Origin: an uncultured Ruminococcus sp.
GTDB lineage: Bacteria > Bacillota > Clostridia > Oscillospirales > Ruminococcaceae
DNA length: 24,573 bases
NCBI GenBank assembly: GCA_905199285.1
Contig: CAJKFZ010000010.1
Span: forward strand, 1-24,573
Direction of reading: 5' to 3'
Made by a program: the position numbers and the translations under genes. Positions 7,548-14,339 of this stretch are shown in pieces. The notes under the pieces are model-generated. The model worked only from the letters and a program-made list of their open reading frames with translations, was not told the origin of the DNA and did no database searches. Position 1 is the first letter of the stretch, and every line of letters starts with the position of its first letter.

Positions 7548-9722
7548 TCAATTGATAACGATATAATCGTTTGGGTCAAGCGATGGTATCAGCTCAAGCT
7601 TGAATTTCTGTATCTGAAGAGCGTCTTCATTTGTAATTCCGCTTGTGCCGTTTTCGTAAACATCGGCGTTGAGCTGACCTTTCTCTGTAATATGTGTCGG
7701 GTCAGAACCGTTAATACCGTATTTATCGGGGTTTGAAAGCGACTGCATTATAAGAACAGCATCGGACATATCTACCTGACCGTCGCCGTTAGCATCGCCC
7801 CATACAGTATCGGGGTTAGACGTTTTCTCTTTAACAGTGATGTCAATAGTATTATATATCATTACGTTATAGTCAAGCCATACTGATAATCTAACTGTTC
7901 CGGTCTTTTGACCAGTTACAGATAAAACACCGTTATTCCACTCGCCAAGTGAAACGCAGTCGGAATCAATGACAACCCTATGCGAGCTATTTGTAGGAGT
8001 CAACAAATGCCAACCATTTAACATTTCTTCTATAGTAATATGTGCAACTTCGCCAACTTCAATTTCTTTTTTGTCAATAACTACTCTTTGATAGGTTACT
8101 ATAATGTTCGGATTTCTGGTGGTCGTTGTTGTAGTTGCGGTGGTAGTAGTTGTAGTAGTCGTTGTAGTTGTGGTGGTGGTAGTTGTTACAACAGGGGTTG
8201 AATTGCCGAATTTAAATCCGTCGTTGATTTCGGAAGCGGACTTCTCAATTTCTTTGACTGTTGAAGTGTCGCCGCCGTAAAGATTTGCCGCATACGAACA
8301 AGCAATAGCGAAACAGCTGTTGTAATCGAGAGCGCCCTCCGTATACTGGTATCTGTCGGCATGATCTTCATATCCGCTGTTGTTGATACCGCCTACAAGC
8401 ATACCGTAGTTTGTGTATTTTGCAGAAGGATTGGCGGCAGAGTCCTTATGATTTTCGTCTCCGGGGTTAGCGGCACGGTGGTGAATGTGAGTAGGCCATT
8501 TGTCGCCGTATCCGAGAAGGAAGCTGTAGCCGAGATTGTTGTTGCCGAGAATATAATCCATCTGCCACTTGGCAGCCTTTGCATAGCTTGAATTAGGGTC
8601 GCCGTCGGCTACTGTGTAAGCGTCCATCTGCACTGCGCAGTTATAACGTGAAGCTCCCCAGTCGTTTTGCGTGGTGTTATAAGTACCCTCCTGAAGACCG
8701 CCCTTCTGACTGTTCATTTCAACGATAAGTTCATTTTTGAATGCCTGATCGCCTGTAGCCTTATACATCAGAGCAGAGTAGCCCTGCCAAACCTTATCCC
8801 ATGTATACATCCAGCCGTCATACACACCGCCGTAATCCTTGTTGTTGGGAACACGTGAAGGCTTGCTTCCTTCGCCGAGAATCCAGAGCCAAGCCTGTGT
8901 AAGAGCCTCTTCATCCTGATACATAGAATCTGTACTGTAGAATCCCTCGATACCGTTTTTATTGTTGCCGACATTCTTCTGTCCGAATTCAAGAAGAGCC
9001 TTTGAATATTCGATACATTTAGCGGCATAAGCCGGGTCTGAATTTTTCATAACATAGGCTGTTCCTGCAAGACCAGCAGCCATTTCGCAGCATACAGCAG
9101 AGTTATTGTTTGAAGCTGTCAGCCAGTAAACCGGACGGTCGTAAGTCTGAACTTCCGGAGAAGACCAGATACTGTGATCAACATTTCCGTCGGCAACGGT
9201 ATGAGCGATAGCTGCAACTTTTCCGGAGCTGTCGAGGAAAGTTGTTTTCATGAGGTAATCTGCGCCCCATCTCATTTCGTATTCAAGATGATCACGGCAG
9301 CCTGCCTTTTCATATATTCCCTCGTTAAAGTATTCCGACAAACCGAGACTGGAGAGTGCGAAACCTATGGTTATATTGAATTTCGGATGATCTCCGGCAT
9401 CGTGCCAGCCTCCGGAAACATCGATTTGTCCGTCACCGTCAGGATCGACGATAGATTTGAGCGAACTGTCAAGACTTCCGACAGAAGCCTTGGCATCGTA
9501 AACATGGCAGTCGCCTCTCCATGTAAGCGGACCGCCTGTGATACCTGTTCCGCAGGCATTTGAATCGAAGAAATAAAGTGAAAGCGCAAGAGCCTCGTAA
9601 TAGTTATTGTCTGAAGCGGCTGAAACACCGGAGCCTGCGCCAATTGCGGGTATAGAAGCAGCCATGACTGCTGTGCTGACGATACCGGTTACCGCCTTTT
9701 TAAGTTTTGAAACGTAAGACAT
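7548..9722 (-). CDS. Cellulosomal GH9 cellulase with Ig-like module and dockerin
   Basis: Secreted 724-aa cellulase. The signal peptide covers about residues 1-35 (V33-S34-A35). The GH9 catalytic module, about 38-490, has GGWHDAGDHPKF (D108 and D111), an HHRAANPGDEN motif and YTEGALDYN with proton-donor E462. An insert DPDGDGQIDVSGG (93-105) directly before the catalytic aspartates reads like a calcium-binding loop and is absent from the other GH9 here. A nearly pure poly-Thr linker (about 510-535) leads to a roughly 100-residue module (536-636: VVIDKKEIEVGEVAHITIEE...TGTVRLSVWLDYN...DITVKE) of bacterial Ig-like (BIG_2-type) character. The dockerin (about 640-724) has loops DANGDGQVDMSD and DVYENGTSGITNED. 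AAAGGAG lies 6 nt before the ATG. The two GH9 proteins differ enough in sequence and modules not to be a recent duplication. Confidence 0.95.
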   Translation of the reverse strand: MSYVSKLKKAVTGIVSTAVMAASIPAIGAGSGVSAASDNNYYEALALSLYFFDSNACGTGITGGPLTWRGDCHVYDAKASVGSLDSSLKSIVDPDGDGQIDVSGGWHDAGDHPKFNITIGFALSSLGLSEYFNEGIYEKAGCRDHLEYEMRWGADYLMKTTFLDSSGKVAAIAHTVADGNVDHSIWSSPEVQTYDRPVYWLTASNNNSAVCCEMAAGLAGTAYVMKNSDPAYAAKCIEYSKALLEFGQKNVGNNKNGIEGFYSTDSMYQDEEALTQAWLWILGEGSKPSRVPNNKDYGGVYDGWMYTWDKVWQGYSALMYKATGDQAFKNELIVEMNSQKGGLQEGTYNTTQNDWGASRYNCAVQMDAYTVADGDPNSSYAKAAKWQMDYILGNNNLGYSFLLGYGDKWPTHIHHRAANPGDENHKDSAANPSAKYTNYGMLVGGINNSGYEDHADRYQYTEGALDYNSCFAIACSYAANLYGGDTSTVKEIEKSASEINDGFKFGNSTPVVTTTTTTTTTTTTTTTTATTTTTTRNPNIIVTYQRVVIDKKEIEVGEVAHITIEEMLNGWHLLTPTNSSHRVVIDSDCVSLGEWNNGVLSVTGQKTGTVRLSVWLDYNVMIYNTIDITVKEKTSNPDTVWGDANGDGQVDMSDAVLIMQSLSNPDKYGINGSDPTHITEKGQLNADVYENGTSGITNEDALQIQKFKLELIPSLDPNDYIVIN

Positions 9723-9784
9723 AAAAAACTCCTTTCAATATGCAATATAATCCCACACGGCCAAAAGCCATTATACATATAAAT

Positions 9785-9830
9785 ATTATACCACATTTTC
9801 TCAATAATTTGTTACTAAAATATGTACAAA
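9785..9830 (-). promoter_or_regulatory. Putative promoter region of the second GH9 gene with shared TATGTACAAA motif
   Basis: On the minus strand a TATAAT -10 (9790-9785) has no recognisable -35 (AACAAA at the right distance), the pattern of an activator-dependent promoter. TATGTACAAA lies at 9821-9830 on the plus strand, that is reversed relative to this gene, 99-108 bp before its ATG. TTTGTTAC at 9809-9816 makes an imperfect inverted repeat with TGTACAAA. The remainder of the 218-bp gap is AT-rich and featureless. Confidence 0.45.
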
Positions 9831-9891
9831 TTGATAATATGCACATTTTCGTCGATTACAGCAAATATTGTTTAGTCTGATTGTGCATTTT

Positions 9892-9933
9892 AACAACAAA
9901 AATCGTGCCGTTCATCAACAACAGCACGATTTT
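9892..9933 (-). terminator. Rho-independent terminator after the sigma/anti-sigma pair
   Basis: On the minus strand AAAATCGTGC (9933-9924) pairs with GCACGATTTT (9908-9899) around a 15-nt loop, followed by TGTTG. It sits 8 bp past the stop of the anti-sigma-like gene. Confidence 0.82.
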
Positions 9934-9940
9934 CGGGTAA

Positions 9941-11383
9941 TTATTCGAACTCAGCAGGAGATTCCGTATACAAATTATTTTCAAGAATATAATTCATAAG
10001 AGCATTAACGTTAGCCTTTTCTATACTGAAATAAGCGTTAAAATCCACAATGGTCGTTTCCATATAGCCGTTGTCTCCCAGAAAAATGACATCGTTCTTT
10101 TTGTTCAGAAGCGGAATATCAATATAAATGGTAAAAGCGGGGAGTTTATATTCCAGATCGGCTCCATTGAGTATACTGTAATCGGTAAGGAGCTTTTCAA
10201 AGACAGTTTCTTTATCAATATAAACTTTTCTTATCCAGCCTTCTTCGGCATTTGTCCACTCTATCGAAGTAACCACGGCTTCTTCCCAGAGGTTCATATC
10301 GTTTATCATATCGCCGAGAGTAACCGGAGTGTAGTAACGGTTTCTGTACAGGCAGTATCCGCTTATGCCCTCGGCTTTTACGGCAACGCATACAAGCGGA
10401 GACATTTTTGTTACCTTGTAAACTTCCGCTGAAATGGTCGTATTTCCCAATCTGTCGGTAATTTCGACTGTTTCGAGATATTCGCCTATCCTGTTTTCGG
10501 CAAGATCACCTGATACGCCGATGTACTCGATAGTTGACTCGTAAGCTCCCCACGGACGCAGTGATTCGCCTTGCATTACGAGGTCGGGATACTCGATGTA
10601 TACAGGAATTCTGCCGTCAGGATCTGTAACTATAGGAGGTTGATAAGGACGTGTGGTAGTTGTTGTAGACGATGAGCCGCTTTCGGAAGCCCATATCGTT
10701 GTCCTGATAGTTGTTGTGGACGTCGAAGTTCGTGACGAGGTTCGCACAGATGTTGTTGTGGACGCCGAGGTTTTGGTCGTTGACGTTTTTGAAGTAGTCA
10801 CAGATGCCGAAGGAGTTGCAGTTGTTATAACAGAGGGCATTCTGCTTGAGGTTGTTTCAGTCGCTATAGAGCCTGTTTCAGTTGTCACTGCCGAAGAGCT
10901 TTGCGCCGGGACAGAAGTGCCCGTTGTTTTGTTCGTATCTGAACCTGTCTGCGCCTTTGTTGTTGAAGACGATGTAACAGCTCCAGTCGAAATTTCCGGC
11001 AAAGCGGTATGCATGGTGGTCTGCATTGTCGAAGAGACTGATGCAGAAACAGTAATATCTGTCGTTGTTTGCGTTACTGGTTCAGACGAAGCAACTGTCG
11101 ATGTCTGGATAATTTCAAAGCTTTTCAAGGTCGTTGTTGTTACTGTTGCTGAAGTATGAATATCGTATTCTTCTGTGATAAGATTTTTATTATTGAAATC
11201 ATTATTCAAAGCATTTTTTACAGAATCATTTTTCCATATCCCGAACATAACCAGAATGACTGCGCACATTCCTGAAACAGCGATTGAAACCCGTCTTATA
11301 CGCATCATACGGATTTTTCTTTTAAAAATCCGTTCCTCTGCCTTTCTGAACACTCTTTCGGCAAGTTCATCATAATTTTTCAT
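9941..11383 (-). CDS. Putative membrane anti-sigma factor with Ser/Thr-rich linker and external C-terminal domain
   Basis: 480 aa from the ATG at 11383, which has AGGGAAGGA 7 nt upstream and overlaps the sigma gene's end by 14 bp. The longer frame from 11431 would start inside that gene without a ribosome-binding site. The N-terminus is a short charged cytosolic segment (MKNYDELAERVFRKAEERIF..., 1-31), then one transmembrane helix (about 32-50). A very long Thr/Ser-rich linker (about 75-244) resembles the linkers of the cellulases next door. Residues 245-480 form a globular extracellular domain I cannot assign, containing VAVKAEGISGYCLYRNRYYTPVTLGDMINDMNLWEE. No zinc-binding HxxxCxxC motif of the ZAS class is seen. 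Overlap with an ECF sigma gene and the single helix make an anti-sigma role likely; the external domain could sense the environment. Both points are inferred. Confidence 0.78.
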   Translation of the reverse strand: MKNYDELAERVFRKAEERIFKRKIRMMRIRRVSIAVSGMCAVILVMFGIWKNDSVKNALNNDFNNKNLITEEYDIHTSATVTTTTLKSFEIIQTSTVASSEPVTQTTTDITVSASVSSTMQTTMHTALPEISTGAVTSSSTTKAQTGSDTNKTTGTSVPAQSSSAVTTETGSIATETTSSRMPSVITTATPSASVTTSKTSTTKTSASTTTSVRTSSRTSTSTTTIRTTIWASESGSSSTTTTTRPYQPPIVTDPDGRIPVYIEYPDLVMQGESLRPWGAYESTIEYIGVSGDLAENRIGEYLETVEITDRLGNTTISAEVYKVTKMSPLVCVAVKAEGISGYCLYRNRYYTPVTLGDMINDMNLWEEAVVTSIEWTNAEEGWIRKVYIDKETVFEKLLTDYSILNGADLEYKLPAFTIYIDIPLLNKKNDVIFLGDNGYMETTIVDFNAYFSIEKANVNALMNYILENNLYTESPAEFE

Positions 11384-11924
11384 ATATGAATCCTTCCCTA
11401 TCCAGCTCGGTTTTAAGAGCTTTTTTCGCACGGTAAATCAGATTTTCAATTTGTCTGTTTGTTTTTTTCATGATCTTAGCAGCTCCGGCGTTATCAAATC
11501 CCTCAAAAAAGGTCAGATACAAAACCTGACAATAATCGGGATTAAGTTTTTTGATCGCCTTATGGAGCGTTATACGCTGTTCTTCCTTAATATAATTGAT
11601 CTCAAGACTTTCCTCATCGGAAATATCATAGAAATCATCAATGGGTAAAGCGTTTTTGCGTGAATTATGGCGCAGGATATCAAGAGCTGTAAATCTTCCT
11701 ATGGAATATAACCATGTTTTAAAAGAGCTTTTTCCGGAAAATTTAGGCTTTTTAAAAGCAAGCTTTATGAAAACTTCTTCTACTATCTCTTCGGCTATAC
11801 ATATATTTTTGGCATAGCCGTTGACGAAAAGTATCAGTCCGTCACGATATTCACGGATTATTTCCACAAGGCCGTTTTTATCGCCATCAAGAAAACTGCG
11901 GTAATTATCCGCACCGTTATCCAT
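11370..11924 (-). CDS. ECF (sigma-70 family) RNA polymerase sigma factor
   Basis: 184 aa with the two ECF domains only. Region 2 lies at about residues 10-90, with the typical core-binding and -10 recognition run ICIAEEIVEEVFIKLAFKKPKF...FKTWLYSIGRFTALDILRHNSRK. Region 4 lies at about 118-178 (LHKAIKKLNPDYCQVLYLTFFEGFDNAGAAKIMKKTNRQIENLIYRAKKALKTEL), a helix-turn-helix that reads the -35. There is no region 3, as expected. GGAAGGGAG lies 6 nt before the ATG. Its 3' end overlaps the membrane anti-sigma-like gene, indicating translational coupling. It has a SigA-type promoter of its own (12007-12035). The targets are unknown; the adjacent cellulase genes are candidates by position. Confidence 0.93.
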   Translation of the reverse strand: MDNGADNYRSFLDGDKNGLVEIIREYRDGLILFVNGYAKNICIAEEIVEEVFIKLAFKKPKFSGKSSFKTWLYSIGRFTALDILRHNSRKNALPIDDFYDISDEESLEINYIKEEQRITLHKAIKKLNPDYCQVLYLTFFEGFDNAGAAKIMKKTNRQIENLIYRAKKALKTELDREGFIYEKL

Positions 11925-11939
11925 ACGCTTCTCCCTTCC

Positions 11940-11956
11940 GAAGATATTTTATCTTC
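11940..11956. repeat. Hairpin in the sigma-gene leader
   Basis: GAAGATA-TTT-TATCTTC, perfect 7-bp inverted repeat immediately upstream of the sigma gene's ribosome-binding site. It could modulate translation or be an operator. Confidence 0.45.
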
Positions 11957-12006
11957 TATTTATTTGTCGAGATATTATTTCGATTCTCTCATTTCTTATC
12001 AAGAAT

Positions 12007-12035
12007 ATTATATATTAATTGATCGGTATTGTCAA
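12007..12035 (-). promoter_or_regulatory. SigA-type promoter of the sigma/anti-sigma operon
   Basis: On the minus strand TTGACA (12035-12030), 17-nt spacer, TATAAT (12012-12007): full consensus, implying basal housekeeping transcription rather than pure auto-regulation. The leader is about 75 nt. Confidence 0.85.
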
Positions 12036-12239
12036 TCCTGAAATAATTGTGTGGAAAAATGCGGAAAGTTTGTCCCTATAGCTGATTGTGTTGATTTTGC
12101 ACATATTCAGAGCCGATTTGAACGTTTTTTTCTACATCCAAACTTTGAAATGAAACGTGAGAACGAGAGAGAAACAGAGAAAATCAGAGAGAAACAAAGA
12201 GATAATAGGATATATATTAAAAAAAACTTGATTTTCCCC
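12036..12239. other. Intergenic stretch between divergent promoters
   Basis: No credible gene. It contains an imperfect purine-rich tandem (AGAGAGAAACAGAGA then AGAGAGAAACAAAGAGA, about 12167-12202) between the divergent promoters of the sigma gene and rplM. No function is assigned. Confidence 0.5.
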
Positions 12240-12268
12240 TTGACATTCTCTGAAAAATCATGTATAAT
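12240..12268 (+). promoter_or_regulatory. SigA promoter of rplM-rpsI
   Basis: TTGACA (12240-12245), 17-nt spacer, TATAAT (12263-12268): perfect consensus, fitting a highly expressed ribosomal operon. The start would be near 12275. Confidence 0.93.
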
Positions 12269-12274
12269 AATTCC

Positions 12275-12349
12275 TGTTGCTGCGTAAAATTACGCTCCGA
12301 AGCGGAGTATATGCCGCTTCGCTATATTAAATTTCAGGAGGAAACAAAT
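12275..12349 (+). promoter_or_regulatory. Structured leader of rplM-rpsI (candidate L13 leader)
   Basis: A short 5' UTR rich in mutually exclusive inverted repeats: GCGTAA/TTACGC (12282-12295), CTCCG/CGGAG (12295-12307) and GAAGCGG/CCGCTTC (12299-12320). A CCTG near the 5' end can pair with CAGG overlapping the AGGAGGA Shine-Dalgarno (12337-12343). Firmicutes use an L13 leader for autoregulation of this operon. I infer the same here without a covariance match. Confidence 0.55.
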
Positions 12350-12778
12350 ATGTCAACTACACTGGCAAAGCCCGCTGAAGTAACACGCACATGGTATATC
12401 CTCGATGCAGAGGGTCAGCCTTTAGGTCGTGTTGCAGCTAAGGCAGCTCATATTCTCAGAGGCAAGCATAAGCCTACTTTTACTCCCAATGTAGACTGCG
12501 GAGACCACGTTATCGTTATCAACTGCGCTAAGGCTATCCTTACAGGTAAGAAGCTTGAGCAGAAGAAGTTTTACTGGCATACAGGCTGGATCAGCGGTAT
12601 CAAGTCCATTTCTTATAAGGATATGATGGCTAATCAGGCTGACAGAGCTATGACTATCGCTGTTACAGGTATGATCCCAAGCAATACTCTCGGCAGAGCT
12701 CAGCTTAAAAGACTCAGAACTTACAAGGACGCTAACCACAATCAGGCTGCTCAGAAGCCGGTTGCTTACGAGCTTTAA
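12350..12778 (+). CDS. rplM: 50S ribosomal protein L13
   Basis: 142 aa, the normal L13 length. The start is the ATG at 12350 behind AGGAGGA; the upstream in-frame ATGs lie inside the structured leader. Conserved L13 segments include RTWYILDAEGQPLGRVA, HVIVINCAKAILTGKK, YWHTGW and the C-terminal MIPSNTLGRAQLKRLRTYKDANHNQAAQKP. L13 binds 23S rRNA early in large-subunit assembly. It is followed 19 bp later by rpsI, the classic bacterial pair. Confidence 0.98.
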   Translation: MSTTLAKPAEVTRTWYILDAEGQPLGRVAAKAAHILRGKHKPTFTPNVDCGDHVIVINCAKAILTGKKLEQKKFYWHTGWISGIKSISYKDMMANQADRAMTIAVTGMIPSNTLGRAQLKRLRTYKDANHNQAAQKPVAYEL

Positions 12779-12797
12779 TTAAAGGAGGGCGCTTCAG

Positions 12798-13199
12798 ATG
12801 TACGAATCAAAAGTTAAATATTATTATGGAACTGGCAGAAGAAAGCACTCCGTTGCAAGAGTTAGAATTTATCCCGGTTCAGGCAATGTTACTATAAACG
12901 GCAGAAGCATTGACGATTATTTCGGTCTTGAAACTCTCAAGCTTATCGTTCGTCAGCCTCTCGCTCTTACTGATAATGTTGAGAAGTTCGATATTATCTG
13001 TACAGTTACAGGCGGCGGCGTTACAGGTCAGGCTGGCGCTATCAGACACGGTCTTTCAAGAGCTCTTCTTGAATTTGATCCCGAGCTTCGTCCAACCCTC
13101 AAAAAGGCTGGATTCCTCACTCGTGACCCACGTATGAAGGAAAGAAAGAAGTACGGTCTCAAAGCTGCTCGTCGTGCTCCTCAGTTCTCAAAGAGATAA
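12798..13199 (+). CDS. rpsI: 30S ribosomal protein S9
   Basis: 133 aa. It carries the S9 core YYGTGRRKHSVARVR, TGGGVTGQAGAIRHGLSRAL and the C-terminal KERKKYGLKAARRAPQFSKR, whose terminal basic residues reach the ribosomal P-site tRNA. AAAGGAGGG precedes the ATG. It is the second and last gene of the rplM operon, closed by a terminator. Confidence 0.98.
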   Translation: MYESKVKYYYGTGRRKHSVARVRIYPGSGNVTINGRSIDDYFGLETLKLIVRQPLALTDNVEKFDIICTVTGGGVTGQAGAIRHGLSRALLEFDPELRPTLKKAGFLTRDPRMKERKKYGLKAARRAPQFSKR

Positions 13200-13230
13200 T
13201 TTCTCTTACAATCAAATTATCAAAAAATAT

Positions 13231-13259
13231 CCACGCAGATCAATTCTGCGTGGTTTTTT
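13231..13259 (+). terminator. Rho-independent terminator of rplM-rpsI
   Basis: CCACGCAGA (13231-13239), 5-nt loop, TCTGCGTGG (13245-13253), then TTTTTT. Confidence 0.95.
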
Positions 13260-13306
13260 ATATATAAAATATTTTTAATGTGTTTATAGGCGATAATAAC
13301 ATTGTT

Positions 13307-13501
13307 TTAAATTTTCGCAACAGTCTTAACTTCCCATAAATAAACAAGAGGTTTCTTTTTAATAAAACGGATCATATCAATTATTATAAAAGCTGAACCC
13401 GTACACATAAGTCCCATAAGCGGAAAAGCGACTATCAGAACGAACAGGGGGACAGCTAATATCAGCGTTGCCTTAAACTTTTCCCACAGCCATTTAAACA
13501 T
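13307..13501 (-). CDS. Small membrane protein, or 3' half of a broken gene
   Basis: 64 aa from the ATG at 13501, which overlaps the end of the upstream ORF by 8 bp and has GGGGGA just before it. One or two hydrophobic helices (ATLILAVPLFVLIVAFPLMGLMCTGSAFIIIDMI) are followed by a basic end (RFIKKKPLVYLWEVKTVAKI). I do not recognise a function. The frame also stays open upstream to 13588, so this may be the C-terminal part of one protein whose N-terminal part is at 13494-13730, separated by a -1/+1 shift. Otherwise it is a translationally coupled partner. Confidence 0.5.
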   Translation of the reverse strand: MFKWLWEKFKATLILAVPLFVLIVAFPLMGLMCTGSAFIIIDMIRFIKKKPLVYLWEVKTVAKI

Positions 13502-13730
13502 CCATCCCCCAACGAATCGGACCATATAACAAACCAGGAAGCCAAATAACCGAAAACAGCATTTCAAAAACGTCAGCAGCGCTCTCAAATGCTATATTTA
13601 TTAAGAAAAATATAAGTAAAACCGACATAGCCGCTATACATAGGAAAAGTAAAACTTTTCGTGAAAGATTTGTGCTTTGATACCATTCCTGTATAGTTTC
13701 GGGAACGTCTTCAATATTAGATTTTTTCAT
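13494..13730 (-). CDS. Small membrane protein, or 5' half of a broken gene
   Basis: 78 aa from the ATG at 13730 (MKKSNIEDVPETIQEWYQSTNLSRK...), with AAAGG upstream; an in-frame TTG three codons earlier overlaps that site and is less likely. A cytosolic N-terminus is followed by a transmembrane helix (VLLFLCIAAMSVLLIFFLINIAF) and a second hydrophobic stretch ending in WLPGLLYGPIRWGMDV. Function unknown. It is expressed from a good promoter (13784-13812) and divergent from the XRE regulator gene. Confidence 0.6.
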   Translation of the reverse strand: MKKSNIEDVPETIQEWYQSTNLSRKVLLFLCIAAMSVLLIFFLINIAFESAADVFEMLFSVIWLPGLLYGPIRWGMDV

Positions 13731-13761
13731 AAATATCAACCTTTCTTTTTCAGATTATTAT

Positions 13762-13773
13762 AGAAGTACTTCT
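13762..13773. promoter_or_regulatory. Palindrome AGAAGTACTTCT just after the promoter
   Basis: Perfect 12-bp palindrome lying at about +4 to +15 relative to the predicted start of the small-membrane-protein transcript. This position suits a repressor operator, possibly for the XRE protein encoded divergently. Confidence 0.4.
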
Positions 13774-13783
13774 CAATAATATC

Positions 13784-13812
13784 ATTATAACATATTAAGT
13801 AACAAAAGTCAA
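13784..13812 (-). promoter_or_regulatory. SigA-type promoter of the small membrane ORFs
   Basis: On the minus strand TTGACT (13812-13807), 17-nt spacer, TATAAT (13789-13784). Confidence 0.8.
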
Positions 13813-13836
13813 CTATTATTATACCTGAAACACAGA

Positions 13837-13866
13837 TTTAGTTATACAAATTTGTGGTAAACTAAA
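13837..13866. promoter_or_regulatory. Inverted repeat upstream of the XRE gene
   Basis: TTTAGTT (13837-13843) and AACTAAA (13860-13866) flank the perfect palindrome ACAAATTTGT (13846-13855), 20-50 bp before the XRE start codon. Candidate autoregulatory operator; no clear -35/-10 pair is visible around it. Confidence 0.4.
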
Positions 13867-13886
13867 TTCTGACGGGAGGTGTAACA

Positions 13887-14195
13887 ATGGTTGATTTCGG
13901 AACAACACTGAAAGAACTCAGACAAAGTGCAGGTCTGACTCAGAAACAATTGGCTGAAAAGCTATGGCTTTCCAAAGCCACCGTAAGCTATTATGAACAA
14001 TCACTGCGTTATCCTTCGCCTGAAATTCTTGTCAAGCTTTCAAATGTATTTCACGTTTCTACAGATTATCTTCTTGGCATTGAAGATAAAAAGCAAACTT
14101 TGGACGTAACCGGTCTTCCGGACGAGGACATAAGGTTTCTGGAGGACGCTGTTTCGTTGCTCAGAAAGAAAAATCAAGATTTAGATCATTCATAA
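13887..14195 (+). CDS. XRE-family helix-turn-helix transcriptional regulator
   Basis: 102-aa DNA-binding protein. The HTH_3/Cro-C1 domain spans residues 5-65 (LKELRQSAGLTQKQLAEKLWLSKATVSYYEQSLRYPSPEILVKLSNVFHVSTDYLLG), with the recognition helix near residues 28-37. The last 35 residues (VTGLPDEDIRFLEDAVSLLRKKNQ) form an acidic helix, typical of chromosomal SinR-like proteins that dimerise by the C-terminus. GGGAGG lies 8 nt before the ATG. Upstream is ACAAATTTGT (13846-13855) inside a longer inverted repeat TTTAGTT...AACTAAA (13837-13866), a likely autoregulatory operator. The divergent neighbour is the small-membrane-protein gene. Confidence 0.93.
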   Translation: MVDFGTTLKELRQSAGLTQKQLAEKLWLSKATVSYYEQSLRYPSPEILVKLSNVFHVSTDYLLGIEDKKQTLDVTGLPDEDIRFLEDAVSLLRKKNQDLDHS

Positions 14196-14222
14196 ATAAA
14201 ATCACATAGGTTCTGTCCGCAT

Positions 14223-14265
14223 AAAAAAGCAGTACCGCACGATTAGTGTGCAGCACTGCTTTTTT
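14223..14265. terminator. Bidirectional terminator between the XRE gene and tmk
   Basis: AAAAAAGCAGT (14223-14233) pairs with ACTGCTTTTTT (14255-14265), with inner pairing CGCAC/GTGTG. The A-run and T-run on both sides suit termination in either direction, for the XRE gene (+) and the tmk unit (-). Confidence 0.85.
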
Positions 14266-14339
14266 GATGTATTGAGATAGTAAGCTGAAAATCAATCAGA
14301 CTTTTCCGTATTTGTCAGATCAACAGGGGAGACAGTCTC

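Noticed and set aside
10653..11159. 168-codon plus-strand ORF, rich in Val/Glu
   Set aside because: It is the mirror of the Thr/Ser-rich linker of the anti-sigma-like gene on the minus strand; codon bias of the linker keeps the opposite frame open. No ribosome-binding site and no protein-like composition.
12051..12287. 78-codon plus-strand ORF before rplM
   Set aside because: Runs through the consensus rplM promoter and a low-complexity purine tract; no ribosome-binding site.
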